A stretch of 64,000 nt of DNA from Rhynchospora pubera. Lineage: Eukaryota > Streptophyta > Magnoliopsida > Poales > Cyperaceae. The notes below the pieces were generated by a model that worked only from the letters and a program-made list of their open reading frames with translations, was not told where the DNA came from and did no database searches. The position numbers were made by a program, and so were the translations under genes. Positions within the stretch are counted from its first letter, which is position 1, and every line of letters starts with the position of its first letter. Of the stretch, positions 1 to 11,870 are shown in pieces. Location: contig CM051460.1 of assembly GCA_028095005.1 (NCBI GenBank), positions 79,067,676 to 79,131,675 of the forward strand, in the 5' to 3' direction.

Positions 1-150
1 TAATACATGCGTGCGATTCCAATCGGATAGCAATTCAGGATTGGGGAGAGAATTTTTGAAATTGATTAGATGGTCAATATCTCCGGCCATAGCCGGTGAG
101 ACACAAAAGAACAGAAGAGGAAGGAAACAGAACAGGGCACGGGTAACCAT
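1..150 (-). CDS. BRI1-like LRR receptor kinase, N-terminal 50 codons (partial)
   Basis: The ATG is at 150-148 and the frame stays open to the window edge, giving 50 residues; the rest lies to the left outside the window. The start is hydrophobic (FCFLPLLFFCVS, then PAMAGD), a signal peptide for the secretory route. It is followed by DHLINFKNSLPNPELLSDWN, the LRRNT_2-type cap seen at the start of BRI1/BRL receptors (LLxFKxSLPNPxLLxxWN). It closely matches the start of the broken gene at 6562-8756 (both begin MVT-A and share FKNSLP), so the two are tandem paralogues on the same strand. BRI1-type proteins sense brassinosteroids at the plasma membrane, but ligand and kinase status cannot be judged from 50 residues. 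Confidence 0.85.
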   Translation of the reverse strand, partial: MVTRALFCFLPLLFFCVSPAMAGDIDHLINFKNSLPNPELLSDWNRTHVL

Positions 151-977
151 TGTATAGTTCATCGTTTTGTTTTCTACTTTTCTTGTGTTTTTCCTCATGT
201 TCATTTGTTGCAAATCTTGGAATTTAAATGTAGAGCATGAGGTCATGAGAAAGAGATGAGAGTTATAAAGTGCGATGTTTTTTCCCAATAGCGTACAGTT
301 TGTTGTTCGGTCTTGTACTCTACTTCAGTTGTCTAAGAGTGCGGCGCCATTGCTCATCAAAGTTGGTTTTTAGTAGAAGAGTGCTAATGCTGCGCCTCTG
401 GATTCATACCAAGCGACCTCTGCATAATCCCTAAAACAGAAGTTATCTGATCGATCGTCATCAGTCAAATTATACATGCATTTAATACTCGTGTGGAAGT
501 CTTTGTTCGGTCCTGACTGGAACGTTTTTCACTCTTAAAGTATGGAACTTCAATTCAGTCAATGCCAGTCTTTCTGAAAAAGACCCAACAATTTTATCTC
601 TATTAGGACAACAACTCTAACGCTCATGGAGCGCATTCTGTGGCGAACACGCAAGGACTTTGGATGTCCCATGAAATGAGACCCAATAATTTCTTGGAAC
701 TGCGTTTGCAAAAAACACACATACCTTGGTGTGATCGCAGATCTGCAAAAGACAAAAGCCACATGCTCGCATTACATCTTTGACTCAATGAGTGAACCAT
801 TTTCCCATTGTTTGCGATGCATGCAATTATGGTCATCTATTAATAATCATATTATTAGCATTAATAATGTAGAATTGTAGATTGGCTGTGATCTATTCTA
901 TGTAATTTAAATATCATTTGTTGCTCGAAAACTAGTTTTTATTTAGCAATCACTATGGCAATATAAACATTTTAAAT
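151..977. other. Upstream region of the partial receptor gene; no further gene seen
   Basis: AT-rich DNA directly 5' of the minus-strand receptor start. It should hold the promoter and leader of that gene. Two short open frames near 559-836 have no recognisable protein features and overlap each other; I do not call them. Confidence 0.5.
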
Positions 978-1194
978 GTGTTTGGATGAGGGTTGGATGA
1001 GATTTGGATAAGGAATAAGAATAAGGAATTTCGGTATGCGTGTTTGTTCAAATTTTTTATTCTTATACCATAGTTTTGTTAGTATAAGAATAAGAATCCA
1101 AATTTCTTATTTTTTTTGTTGTTTGGATTTCACAAAAATAAAAACTTTGATCCTTATTTTTATCCAAATCTTATTCTCCTCCATCCAAACACAC
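978..1194. mobile_element. MITE-like element with short terminal inverted repeats
   Basis: The left end GTGTTTGGATG is matched in inverse by CATCCAAACAC on the right. Subterminal blocks also pair (AGATTTGGATAAGGAATAAG on the left, reverse complement of a related block on the right). The interior is AT-rich and carries no gene. The end sequence resembles Tourist/Harbinger-type MITEs elsewhere in the window (xGTTTGGATxG), but no clear target duplication was found. Confidence 0.55.
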
Positions 1195-2953
1195 GAAACT
1201 GTGTTTAAATTTGATTGAGGAATTTCTTATGCATATATATTTAAAGTTGAGAGCTCAATTCCACTTTTGTTTAAAAATAAAAAAGAATATCATTTAGTGT
1301 TGCATCAAAGATGAATGAACTTGCACATTTGTAAACAATTAATTCTTTTGATAAACAACAAAAATTTTATAAAATGTCGCCATTTTCACGTGCATTATTA
1401 ATTATTGTATATAGAGTGTGATAACATTTTAAATATCAGGATGTCACCATGTTTCAAAATAGAAAATTAGTTTTGATGATCGTCAATTAATATTATCACA
1501 TAAATCGCATCATCAAAAATCTCCAACCATTAGTATACGAAATTGTTTACCATCGTCAGAGAGATCCTTTCATCTCCATTTAGAGTCCTCATTAATTATC
1601 AACTAGCGGGGTTTCGCGCATTGCGCGATCTATTCTATATTTTTTATATTTTTTTACATTGTATCCATTCGAGAAATCATATAAATTAGTTGTGTTGTGT
1701 GATATTTTTTTCAAAACTATATAATCATCATATGCGCAAGACCTGTTGCACATCGAAAAAATATATATATTTCTCGATGCAGCCTGGATAACAGTATACA
1801 ATGTTATTTTTATTTTTGATATTTTATTATTTTATTTATTGGAGAGATCATATAAATCAGCTGTGTTGCGTGATAATTTTTAACATGGTATATAGCTAAT
1901 AGTACACAATTGCTCAAGAATAAACTTATATTTGAAACAAAAATACAATAATAAAAAATTTTGCAATATGCATCGCTGAAATTGCATGAAAAAATATATT
2001 GAGATTCAAAAAATTATGTAAACTAGTTTGTAAGCCATAATTAATACCATCATATTACCTATAATTTATCAAGAAGATATATAATATTTCATGCTGAAAT
2101 GAGGCTTAGAAAGTTAGAATGTCCTGAAACAATTGCAAAATTAAAATCCATGTTATGTAAATTTAAGAATGGATGGGATCTTTAGGTAGGGAATGGAGGC
2201 GAAAACAAACAGAATTTTGAAAATTCGTTCGGTTCTGGTTTTGCTTTGTCATGTAGCTGAAAAAATGTTATTTGTACCATATCATAAAGAAGGTTGGGTC
2301 CCACCATGTTTTTTTGTTTTTCCACTCCACTACGGTAGAAATCAAGTGGATTAGTGGAGACAGGACACCAGATCTTATTTTAGTTATAATTGAATTTTGT
2401 TTAGATTGCCATAGAAAATCTTGCTAATTAATCACACACCAGTACACCACTGTACAAAGCGCGTGAACTGAACTCCAGCCATGCACGTGAACCCCCAACA
2501 CATGGCTGGTTTTGAGACGGGATCTTCTGCGAAAATTACTCTTTAGTTTTGTTCGAGTTTTGCTGAGACCATCACAGAAAATCCGGATAAAAGAAAGTGT
2601 TGAATATAAAATATTTTTCTGTTGAGCGGACCCAACTGTCAGCCACACTGTTAACCAACAGTGCTTAGCTACAGTGTTCGAATCCGATCATATACTCAGG
2701 ATTAATATATGTATATGTATTGATTTTGCTTTTTAGTTTTTCCGTTTTCAAAAACTTGTCCAGTGTGCTCATTAATTATTCATTTCTATTTCTGTCTAAT
2801 CCTTATACCTATCATTTAGTGCCTATCTACCCCTATCTATTGTCCCCCTTGACATCTACTAATGTTTTATCAAGACAGTTAACTATTTTTTTAACGATTA
2901 ATTTTTTTCAAGACAATTATTTTTTTTCTAGGACAATTAAAGTATTATTTTCT
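1195..2953. other. AT-rich intergenic DNA; no gene recognised
   Basis: I see only short open frames without family resemblance. The stretch has runs of A/T. Toward its right end, TTCAAGACAATTA-like and AGGACAATTAA-like motifs recur and grade into the minisatellite that follows. Confidence 0.5.
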
Positions 2954-3200
2954 CTAATTGTACTAGTTTTGTAAACTAATTGTCTTAGTTCTGTAAACTA
3001 ATTGTATTAGTTCTATAAGCTAATTGTCCTAGTTATAACATTTTTTAATATAATTAACTATTTTCAGGACAGTTAGTGTTAATAATATTTTTCAGGACAA
3101 TTAATTTTTTTTCATCACAGTTAGTATTGTTCTTCTAATTGTCGTAATTTTGTAAACTAATTGTCATGGTTCTATTAGCTAATTGTCTGATGATTGTCAT
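2954..3200 (+). repeat. 22-bp minisatellite in two blocks
   Basis: Units beginning CTAATTGT and continuing (N)nTAGTT-TGTAAA repeat with a period of exactly 22 bp at 2954, 2976, 2998 and 3020. After an interruption the same unit resumes at 3135, 3157 and 3179. Units differ at a few positions, so the array is old. Confidence 0.75.
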
Positions 3201-3265
3201 AGTCTTTATATTACTTTTTTCTGAATTTTATTCTGATATGGAACATAATTGTCCTTATATATATA

Positions 3266-3670
3266 AGATAGGCTAAAATCAGTCGCGACTACAGGATGAA
3301 ACCATCAGCTACGATCAAATCTCAATTTTCGCGATCCTAACAGTCGATCCGAACCGTTCAATGTGTTCTCCATATTGAAATCTCATTGGAGACAAAATTT
3401 TATATTTTTCTGAAATTTTTTAGTATTTGTTTGGTATTTAAAAAAAAATTTAATCTAAACAATTTTGAACCCTTCAATAACTATGATTTTGAGAAATCTC
3501 AAAAAAAAAATAGTAAATAAAATCAGAAAAATGTAAATTTTGGTCTCCAATGAGATTTCAATATGAAGAACACATTGAACGGTTCAGATTAGCCATTAGA
3601 ACCTCAAAAGTTGAGATATAATCGCAGCTGACGGGTCCATCCATCAGTCGTGGCTGATTTTAGCCCATCT
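3266..3670. mobile_element. MITE with long terminal inverted repeats, Mutator-like
   Basis: The left end GGCTAAAATCAGTCGCGACT pairs in inverse with the right end, whose reverse complement reads GGCTAAAATCAGCCACGACT. Pairing continues inward through a block carrying GAACCGTTCAATGTG and its inverse. Flanks ATATATATA and CTCTATATA agree at 7 of 9 positions, compatible with a degraded 9-bp Mutator-type duplication, though the flank is simple sequence. Its interior resembles the foldback element at 30221-30614. Confidence 0.75.
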
Positions 3671-4739
3671 CTCTATATATTGTAATTGTATAGGTTTTGT
3701 GTCGAGGTGGGATCCCTAGGAGATAGGAGGAGGGAGAGAAGCGAAATTAGTATGAGTATAAGGGGTTAAGGAACCAGGAAGGAAAGGAATAGGGTAGACA
3801 CGCTTGATGATAGGGATGAGATTACAGAAATGAAAAAGATGAAGTTGCGCTAGAAAAGTATTCCAAAAATGGAAAAAAAACGCGTCTAGAGAATAATAAA
3901 ATGATGAATCTTAAAGATGATACTTATCAAGTATGATTGGTAAATATGTATAGTTGGAGTTCAAATTTAAGGCGAATAATCAAGTGCTGAATACCAAGTA
4001 GGAATAATTTTTTTCTATCCTCAACATTTATGAATTATTTGATGTTTTAATTGATTAATTTATTAGTTTCATATTATAATTAGCCATTTTGTAACGGACT
4101 CTTAGAAAGCCAATATTATAATAATTTTACCAAATCAATATCATAACTCTATAATTGAAATATAATTTTAGGACCACAATTAAACAGTACGGCTCCGGAG
4201 CACTCCGGCCTACATTAAGAGAAAAAATCCTATATTATCTAAATTTTTCTTTCAAAATAAATCTAGGAAAGATTTTAATAAATAAACTAGAGAGTTCAAA
4301 TCAAAGTTTACCAGGACCTAAAATAAAAATAAAATTTACAAAACACAATGCTGAAAAAAAAGAAAAGTAGGTTAAGGAGCGAAATCCTTCAATTCACTTG
4401 GATGAAATCCAATTTGATGTGATTCTTAGATCTTAGATTATAATTGTGGGTAGAGGGTTGACTATTAGAGTCATTTTTCCGGCGAGTTCCTTTCCTCGCC
4501 GTGGTTCTGACCTAACAGAATACGAGAGAGAGAGAGACTTGGAGAAAAAGACTAATTCTTTATTTCTTTTCTGCCCTTTTCCTTACATCTGATCATTAAT
4601 ATATAGTTGCCTAAAAATCAAAACCCTAAATACATTTCTTAATTCAACAACTTAAAACTTGGAAATAAAACATTATGGAAATAATTAGAAATAGAGTAAA
4701 TCTGTTGATTTCCTTCTTTATTACGCCCATATCAAATTA
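3671..4739. other. Intergenic; no gene recognised
   Basis: No coding feature is supported. The part 4430-4700 contains a GC-richer stretch and a short GA run followed by a pyrimidine-rich segment, which could be a retroelement LTR remnant or an old leader, but no paired repeat, primer binding site or target duplication was found. Confidence 0.4.
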
Positions 4740-5450
4740 CAACCGGTTTGAGAGCATTCCATTCCTCCCAAATTTGATCGACAATATCAGAAGGTCAACA
4801 ACACTTTCCTTTGAAAATTCTCATGATTAAGGAGAAAAATGCTGGATAAAATCACAATCAGTTGGTGAGTAGTTGAAGCAGAAGTGGGAACAGACGAATT
4901 GAATAAGGTTAGTGGCTGGTTTAAAACTTTAAATTGATTCAGAACTCAGAAGCTGTGATCTCATGGTCTAGGGAGAATGAAAATTGGTAGCAGTATGTGT
5001 GCTTCAGCACTCCCTGACCCCAATTTGAGTGCCAGAAAGTAGCTGTTTTCGGAGGAAGCTAACAGTAGAACTAGTGATGTGTGAAATTCCATAAGGCATG
5101 GATCAGTGGGCTTTTTTGACAGGGAAACAAGTAAACTATTGCTTTCAAATATTAAGACCTAGGCTCTTCCATATAGTAGGTTAAGGGTGCAGCCAAACCC
5201 ACAACCATTTTGCCAGCTAAGCTTGGTTAAGTGTAAATAAGTCAAGGAGCCCATATCCACCTGATTTCTTAATTAGAAGTGCAAACAATGTGCCATGGTA
5301 TGAGAATTATTTCTTGGTAGAACAATTTGTACCACACTATAGAAACCTTCTTCTAATACAGTCTGTTTTCTTGATTAATCACCCAATTAGGTACTTCAAG
5401 ACGGTCATGAAGTAAATGGGTAGTGCTGATAAACATGACTTGTAACCCTA
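4740..5450 (-). mobile_element. Decayed LINE fragment (C-terminal part of ORF2)
   Basis: Several patches match, in the same order and orientation, the intact LINE at 56429-60838. Examples are the ACCCCAATTT-GA/TGCCAGAAA patch near 5020 (compare 57400), the CCA-TTTGCCAGC-A-G patch near 5205 (compare 57595), and the GACATGAA(A/G)TAAA-TGG-TAG patch near 5405 (compare 57790). No open frame survives. It is a much older insertion of a related plant L1-type element. Confidence 0.65.
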
Positions 5451-5499
5451 ACTATACCCTTGAAACATGACAAATAACAGTCAAGATGAAGCAATTCAT

Positions 5500-6180
5500 T
5501 GTAATGTTCCTACAATATAAGCGAGTTATAGTTATCTAACTTTCTTATTTGTGGATGCATTCTACATTAATAACCAAATTAGTTCTGATTGTAGTTTGCT
5601 AATTACAATTTACAATTAACACCCATGCTGATTGTACATAGTAATGGTATGTCTTGACTGATTATGATGCTTAAAATCATATTATCTCGCACTTATCTTC
5701 TAAATCTATGTACTCGGTTTTGTGTTTCTACATCCACACTGATCTTGATATATATCAAAACAGTCAAATGCCAGTAACTAGGTATGAACAATGAATTTGG
5801 ATTATCTTTAACGGGTTTATTCATATAATTAAACTCAGAACTTGAAGTTCGTAATTTTTAGAAATATGAAGGCACATAAATCATTTAAATCCTCATGAAA
5901 ATAATTTGGATACTCTATAGAAAGATGAGTGTCTCATTATTTCTTTTTTTTACTTTTGCAATTTGAAATTGTCATTTATTATGGTAACAAAATATATTTG
6001 TATAAACTTGTTTGCTAGTAAGATTAAAAACATGAACTGCATATATATATTGACCAATCAAGTTTGACCGGTAGAAGAGGGTTTGCACAATAAGGAATGT
6101 CCAAAAGGCAATATGCTGAAACTGCTTCTACAAAGTTAACCATCCAATTTATGAACAGTTTTTCTGTCAAAAAAACAAAA
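5500..6180. repeat. Diverged segmental repeat, copy 1 of 3
   Basis: This stretch shares a long series of colinear blocks with 9620-10370 and 11220-11870: GTAATGGTATGTCTTGAC, TTTTGTG-TTCTACATCCACA, TTTAACGGGTTTATT, CCAATCAAGTTTGACCGGTA and CAGTTTTTCTGTC. All three copies are in the same orientation. It lies just downstream (in gene direction) of the broken receptor gene at 6562-8756, which suggests it is the 3' flank of an ancestral receptor unit. Confidence 0.7.
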
Positions 6181-6561
6181 AGAGAAAAGAGCAGAATGTT
6201 TTAGACATTTATTATGATCCTTTGTTTTGTTTTTCTAATTTTTTTCCTTTCTATACAAGGTTCAGTCCTGGCCAGTTTCATTCCTTCCTTTTCTTCTAAT
6301 TCATTATTTTATATATATCAATAATTTTGTGCATATGTCGGAGGTAAGATCCTACAATATGAATCCTAAAAATATAAAGACATAAATAAATAAAGATATG
6401 CGCATTCATCCCTTTTGATGAAAAACTAGAGCAATTCATATATGAAATTTGTAGTCGGAACTTGAAATTTCAACTATATGAGTTTTACAAAGCAGAGTTC
6501 ACATAGCAGACTCCTAATACAATATGCGCAGAAAGTTGCATCCAAAATTTATGGTGACCTA
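6181..6561. other. 3' flank of the receptor pseudogene; no kinase remnant seen
   Basis: Read on the minus strand directly after the pseudogene stop, this stretch gives no kinase motifs (no glycine loop, no HRD, no DFG) in any frame I read. The kinase half appears to be deleted rather than merely frameshifted. Confidence 0.55.
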
Positions 6562-8756
6562 TTATATGAATTGACCATTTACAAAGCCAATGATAAAGAA
6601 GATAAAGAAAAGAAACCCTAGTGCGATCCACCAGCCCTGAGAGGACTTGTGATTTGTTGATAACTGTTCAGGGACACCCCCCTTTGAAGTAGACCCACCA
6701 ATACAAGGTGGTAATGGTAACCCACATAGACCTGAATTATTCTCAAATACATATTCGGGAAATGTAGCCATAGAACCCAATTCGGGTATCGGCCCCTGAG
6801 CCAGTTGTTTGACAAATCCAAATCTGACACGGACAATCCCGAAAATGAAGCTTCTAACATATTATTAGATAAATAGAGCCAAATTAAGTGAGTCAGCCCT
6901 CCCATTTCCTGTGGTAATGGTCCTGATAGTTGATTGTGCTCGAGATTCAAGACCTTCAAAAATTTCATTGTAGAAATCTCAGTTGGTATGTGGCCGGTAA
7001 GTTGGTTGTATGACAAATCAAGGAATACCATTGTCTCCTTGTTATTTATATCGAAAATGCCAGTGAAACTTTTATATATTCGCGTGAAGTTACAATAACG
7101 TGTACTTAACATGCGCATCAAATCATCATGTTGGATCCCATTGAACTCCAAAAAGATAATTGCATGCTGACATTCGATATTATTACTAAATGCTAAGGTA
7201 ACAACTGGCCAACCATCCACTATAAGATTCTGCACAATTTTACCAGATTGCTTTGCCAGAGCGGGTGGTATAGACCCATTGAGTTGGTTATGGCTCAATT
7301 CTAAATATACCAGGCCCTTACAATCACCAAGTTCTGGTGGTATTGACCCAGTAAAGGAATTATTTCGAAGTATTAAGAACACTAGTTTTTCTAGTTTACT
7401 AATCCAGATGGGTATCGACCCAGTAAGCCGGTTGCTTGCAAGAGAAATCCAGTTGAGGCTGGTATAATTCACTAAATCATCAGGTATTATACCTGTTAGA
7501 TTGTTATAGTCCAAAACTAAATTTCTAAGTGACCTCAAGGATGAGAGCTTGCCTGGTATCTCACCATTCAAATTGTTCTGCCACATTATAAGATCCTTCA
7601 AGTTAGAGAGGGATCCTAAAGAACCGGGTATGGACCCAGAAAGCAAGTTGAAGCTCAGATCAAGTGAGATCAAGTTTGTACAGTTGCTTAGTGAGTTAGG
7701 TATGTGCCCGGTTAAAAAATTATCCTGTAAGTACAACAATTTTAGGCTTGAGACACCATTGGTGCATAAAGAATGAGGTATCTGACCAGATAACTTGTTT
7801 GCACTAAGATCCAACAACTCAAGACTTGTAATCTTTGATATTGATTTGGGTAAATTGCCATTAATGTTATTGAATGACAAATTCAAATGCTTTAGTCTTG
7901 TCATGGCTAGCAGGGGTAAAATGGAAATTTCATCAGAAAAATTATTGTTAGAGAGGCTGAGTGATATGAGATTCGTGCTTGCCTTTATGTCAGCTGGAAC
8001 TGTACCGATTAGATTATTTGATGAAAGGTTTAGATATAATAAATCGAAACAGTTATGGAATGTACCAGTTGGAATGATTCCAGATAGTTGATTGGTGGAC
8101 AGGTCAAGTTTTTGTAACGAGGTGCAATTGGCAATCTGTGGTATGGTACCTTGAATATTGTTATTAGACAGGTCTAGATATTTCAATAATCCAAGCTTAG
8201 AGAATAACCACTGGAGATCTCTGTTGATTATATTCTTGTTGTAGGAGAGATCAAGCATCTTGAGGCCGAGGTAAATTGGAGAGGAGCTATAAAAGGCCTG
8301 ACCAATGGAATTATGGGAGAGATTGAGAGACTGGAGAGAAGGACAAGAGTCAGCAAGGGATACTAAATCTGAAACAGATCCTTTGAGGTCATTATTGGAT
8401 ATGTCAATCTCTTTGAGTCGTGCAGTACAGTTTGTGGGGCCTCTGATAGATCCAGTGATATTGGTGGAGTGGAGAGTGAGAGTTTCAAGTTTTTCAAGAT
8501 GGAGGATGTAAGCTGAGACTGAACTGAAGTTTGCTCGGAGCGGCAGGCCTCAGATAGTCAGAGAGGACACATGGCCACTTTTGCATGTTACACCTTCAAA
8601 TCGGCACACTGCATGCATGTGATTCCAATTGGATAACACATTAGGATAAGGAAGAGAATTCTTGAAGGATACTAGGAGATCAACATCTCCAGCATTGGCT
8701 GATAATGCACAAAATAAGAGAATGTGCAGCGAGCAGGACAGAGCATGTGTAACCAT
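6562..8756 (-). pseudogene. BRI1-like LRR receptor, broken and kinase-less
   Basis: Read from ATG 8756-8754. A signal peptide (LHILLFCALSANAG) is followed by an N-cap with paired cysteines (CRFEGVTC), then roughly twenty 24-residue plant LRRs (LxxLxLxxNxLxGxIP). A BRI1-type island domain follows, starting QSGKIV and containing LEFNGIQ and STRYCNFT. Then come further LRRs, a C-cap (GLCGLPLPPC) and a membrane segment (WWIALGFLFFIFFIIGF). The protein stops five residues past this segment, without a kinase. Two lesions are visible: an in-frame TGA at 8552-8550 after residue 68, and a one-base loss in a G run near 6795, after which the frame leaves NNWLRG and the correct continuation (PIPELGSMATFPE) lies in another frame. 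BRI1 genes are normally intronless and about 1,200 codons. This is most likely a pseudogene; a receptor-like protein with sequencing errors is the alternative. Confidence 0.85.
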
Positions 8757-9338
8757 AGTGCACAATTTAAGAGAGAGAGAGAGATGTTGCAAGTGGCTAT
8801 CTGGCACTGCTTTTATTATTTTTTTTTTCATGTGTTTTGTAAAAAACAGAAACATAAAAAATCAGATTGTTTATCAAAGTATACAGTATTTATGGTACAC
8901 GCAAGTTGCTTAATCAGTCGAGACTTCCCTCAAAAATATGGGCGGTGTTCATTTAGACAACAATCTCTGTAGGTGAGGACCAACAATTACTTGTCAAAAC
9001 GTTCAAATCATCACGTCTCTTACGGAACCCATACCATGATAACATTTCTTTCAAATCTTTTAACCACTGTTATTATACACACATAAGACAACATCTCAAT
9101 TTCCATGTAGGCATATAGTTACAGTTGTAGAACAGAAGAAATATGCTTTCAAAAGCTTTGAAAATAGATGAAAACGAAATCACACGACACCTCATAATTC
9201 TTCACTGAGGCAAGTCGGCACTCAGCAACTGAGAGTGAAAGGGATGGTTGAACATGGAAGAATTATATGGGCCGAAAAATGTTTATGGCCTTATAAGAAA
9301 TTTAATTTACTATAAAAGTTAGTCCAGTAATAAATATC
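8757..9338. other. Upstream region of the receptor pseudogene
   Basis: It contains a short GA/CT run near 8773-8785 that would sit in the minus-strand leader. The frame upstream of the chosen ATG stays open to 8855, but that extension crosses the CT run and lacks a signal-peptide pattern, so I start at 8756. No other gene is seen. Confidence 0.5.
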
Positions 9339-9606
9339 GGAAATTGATTACTGCCATCTGTTTTACTATTGCTTGAACAAAGTGAACAATAAAATAGACA
9401 AGGTAAACATATAAAAAATCAAAGTGAACACTTACAAACAAATAAGTTCAATAAAAATAACTTGAATATGTATATAAAAATCTGAACAAGGATGACAAAA
9501 CTTATATTTTGTATGTGTTCATTTTAATCATTTATATGTTCATCTTGTCTTTCTATGTGTTCACTTTGTTCAATGACAAAATTACATATGACGGTTATCA
9601 TTTCTC
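9339..9606. mobile_element. Mutator-like MITE, family M, copy B
   Basis: The ends are GGAAATTGATTACTG and, in inverse, GAGAAATGATAAC. The interior carries facing AGTGAACACTTACAAAC and GTATGTGTTCATTTTAAT blocks, making it a foldback. A perfect 9-bp duplication ATAAATATC lies at 9330-9338 and 9607-9615. Three relatives are at 19634, 50111 and 50587. Confidence 0.85.
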
Positions 9607-9619
9607 ATAAATATCTATT

Positions 9620-10370
9620 TTTCTTATTTTGTCAATGCTTTATACACTAATAACCAAAAAAAGTTTCGATAGTAGTTTGCTGGTTACAAACTAAATGAAT
9701 AGAGCAATCAGTTATAACTTTTTAAGGATACTTTTTGACACCCATGCGGAATGTATACATTAAGTACCTAGTAATGGTGTGTCTTTGACAAATTCTGATG
9801 CTTAAATTCAGGCTTCCTAGTTTCTATTTAGTACGTATATCTTCGTTTTGTGCTTACATCCACATTGATTTCTTGATTACTATAAAAACATACAAATATT
9901 AGTAACTATGTATGAAAATGGATTATATTTAACAGGTTTATTTCGATTATTAGCTCAACAATTTTAAGTTCCTAAATTTTTAGAAAATGGATGCACAATA
10001 AATGCGTAGTGATAAACGAATTTAAATCCTCGTAAAATAATTTGGATAATAAAACATTTAAGTCCTCATGAAAATAGTTTGAATACTATATAAACGGGTG
10101 GCTTATCTCATTTAAGTCTTCATGAACATTCTAATTTTAGTGTCCTTCTTTCTAATTTTCGTTAATTTGACGACAAAAGTTATTTTATCTCAACTTGTCC
10201 ACTTATAAAATTAAGAACATTAACTACATATATTGATCATTAACCAATCAAATTTGACCAGTAGAAGAGGTTTTGCTCAACAACCAATCGCCTGTTTTCT
10301 GGTAATATAATTGCCATTACAGAGTGCACCTTTCAGTTTAAAACAGTTTTTATGTCCAAAAAAAATAAAT
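9620..10370. repeat. Diverged segmental repeat, copy 2 of 3
   Basis: Colinear with 5500-6180 and 11220-11870. Shared blocks include GTAATGGTGTGTCTTTGAC, TTTTGTGCTTACATCCACAT, TATTTAACAGGTTTATTTC, CCAATCAAATTTGACCAGTA and CAGTTTTTATGTCC. No receptor coding sequence is attached to this copy. Confidence 0.7.
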
Positions 10371-11219
10371 AAATAGATAGAATGTTCGCCAGGTGAATGG
10401 TGTAGATGAAAATCAATCCTACGTAATTATGTACGATCAGAACAATCCAAATTAAATTATATGGGCCCAGATTGGGATGCTTCAGGCCGATAATGGCTCG
10501 AATGACATTACGAATAATTGCTGGTGGCATTGCTGATGTACCTGATGGAAAAGTTGATTCATGTGTCAGGACATTGCTACTATATAACTAGAAATTCCCT
10601 TTTGTGTTCTTAGATCTTTTGTCCTGTTATCAATATTGTCAATTTGTCACTGGCTGGTACGATCATTCTGGAGTGGTACCATGACTCACTGACTGTGGAT
10701 ATTGGCTGTTTGATCTTGTTTATATTTTTTTCTTTGCTTTTCTTATCAAAATTACCATCATGCATTTTGTTTTAAGACTCCCATTTTGATCTACTTTTGT
10801 TCATTTTTCTCCATCAAATTCCCAGTGATAGGCAGGAAAATGACCTTCGTCCATGTTAGAAATTGTTTTCTTGCCTCTTTCCTTTCATTACCATGCAATT
10901 GATGAAACTACAAGTCCTTGGGAATTGGGATGGTAGAAAAAAAAAAGTAATAAAATGTGGGCTAAATATAAGAAATATCATCAATTTATTTTGAGTTACA
11001 TGCGGAAACCTTTTGTGGGCCTTAATTCTGTTATGATTTATATATCTCGTTTCATGGAATTCGGCTTTTGTGACCTGCCCCGGGAGCACTGAGCACAAGT
11101 CTTCTATATGACGCACAGACGCAGCATATGGAAATGGCATATGTAAAGCGTGCATTTTATATATTCTTCAAACATACATGATAACCAAAGGTAAAGATAA
11201 GATTATAAGAAATCTATTG
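10371..11219. other. Intergenic; no gene recognised
   Basis: Only short open frames without family resemblance (for example 10333-10530 and 10856-11155 on the minus strand). If the flanking segmental repeats mark old receptor units, a receptor gene may once have occupied this interval; no LRR or kinase remnant was seen. Confidence 0.4.
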
Positions 11220-11870
11220 TAGTGTTCCAACACTATAAGCGAGTTATACTGGTCTAAATTTCTTATCTGTCAATGCGTTATACGCAACAAAATAGAACAA
11301 TCTGGTACAAGGATAGTATTGACATCAATGGTAAATTTAATATAAAAATTACCTGGTAATAGTATGTCTTGACTTATTCTAGTACTAAAATTTTATGCAC
11401 CTCATTTTGTGCCTCAATATCCACATTTGCAGATTTTTTTTATGAATTCTTGATATGTATCAAATAAGCCAAAAATTTCAGTAAATAATGAATGAATATG
11501 AATTATATTTAACAGGTTTATTTTCATAAATAAATTTAAAATTTTAGGTTCATAGACCTTGACCAAATGGAGGCACAATGACTGCAGAAAAATATACATA
11601 CTCGTGAAAATAATTAGGATACTCTATGGATGGATGAGTTATCTGATTTGTCATTGTCCTGTTTTCGTATTATCATTTGTTACGGTAACTAAATATGGTT
11701 GTGTCAAGTGTCAACTTTTCGCCTGTTAAGAACATCAACTACACATTTTGAACAATCAAATTTGGTAGGTATAACAGGATTTACTAAATTAAGACTGTTT
11801 AACTACCACAGCGCTGGCAATTGCTGCAATAGAGTGCACCATCAAATTTAAATCAGTTTTTCTGTTAAAA
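11220..11870. repeat. Diverged segmental repeat, copy 3 of 3
   Basis: Colinear with 5500-6180 and 9620-10370. Shared blocks include GGTAATAGTATGTCTTGAC, TTTTGTGCCTCAATATCCAC, TATTTAACAGGTTTATTTTC, AGAGTGCACCATCAAATTTA and CAGTTTTTCTGTT. It ends about 350 bp before the ARF-GEF start codon. Confidence 0.7.

Noticed and set aside
2655..2690. GTTCGAATCC resembling a tRNA or SINE B box
   Set aside because: No A box at the right distance and no A tail or target duplication nearby.
4430..4700. Possible LTR fragment with GA run
   Set aside because: No second copy, terminal TG-CA pair or target duplication seen.
7279..8511. Several plus-strand frames inside the receptor pseudogene
   Set aside because: Shadows of the LRR repeats on the opposite strand.
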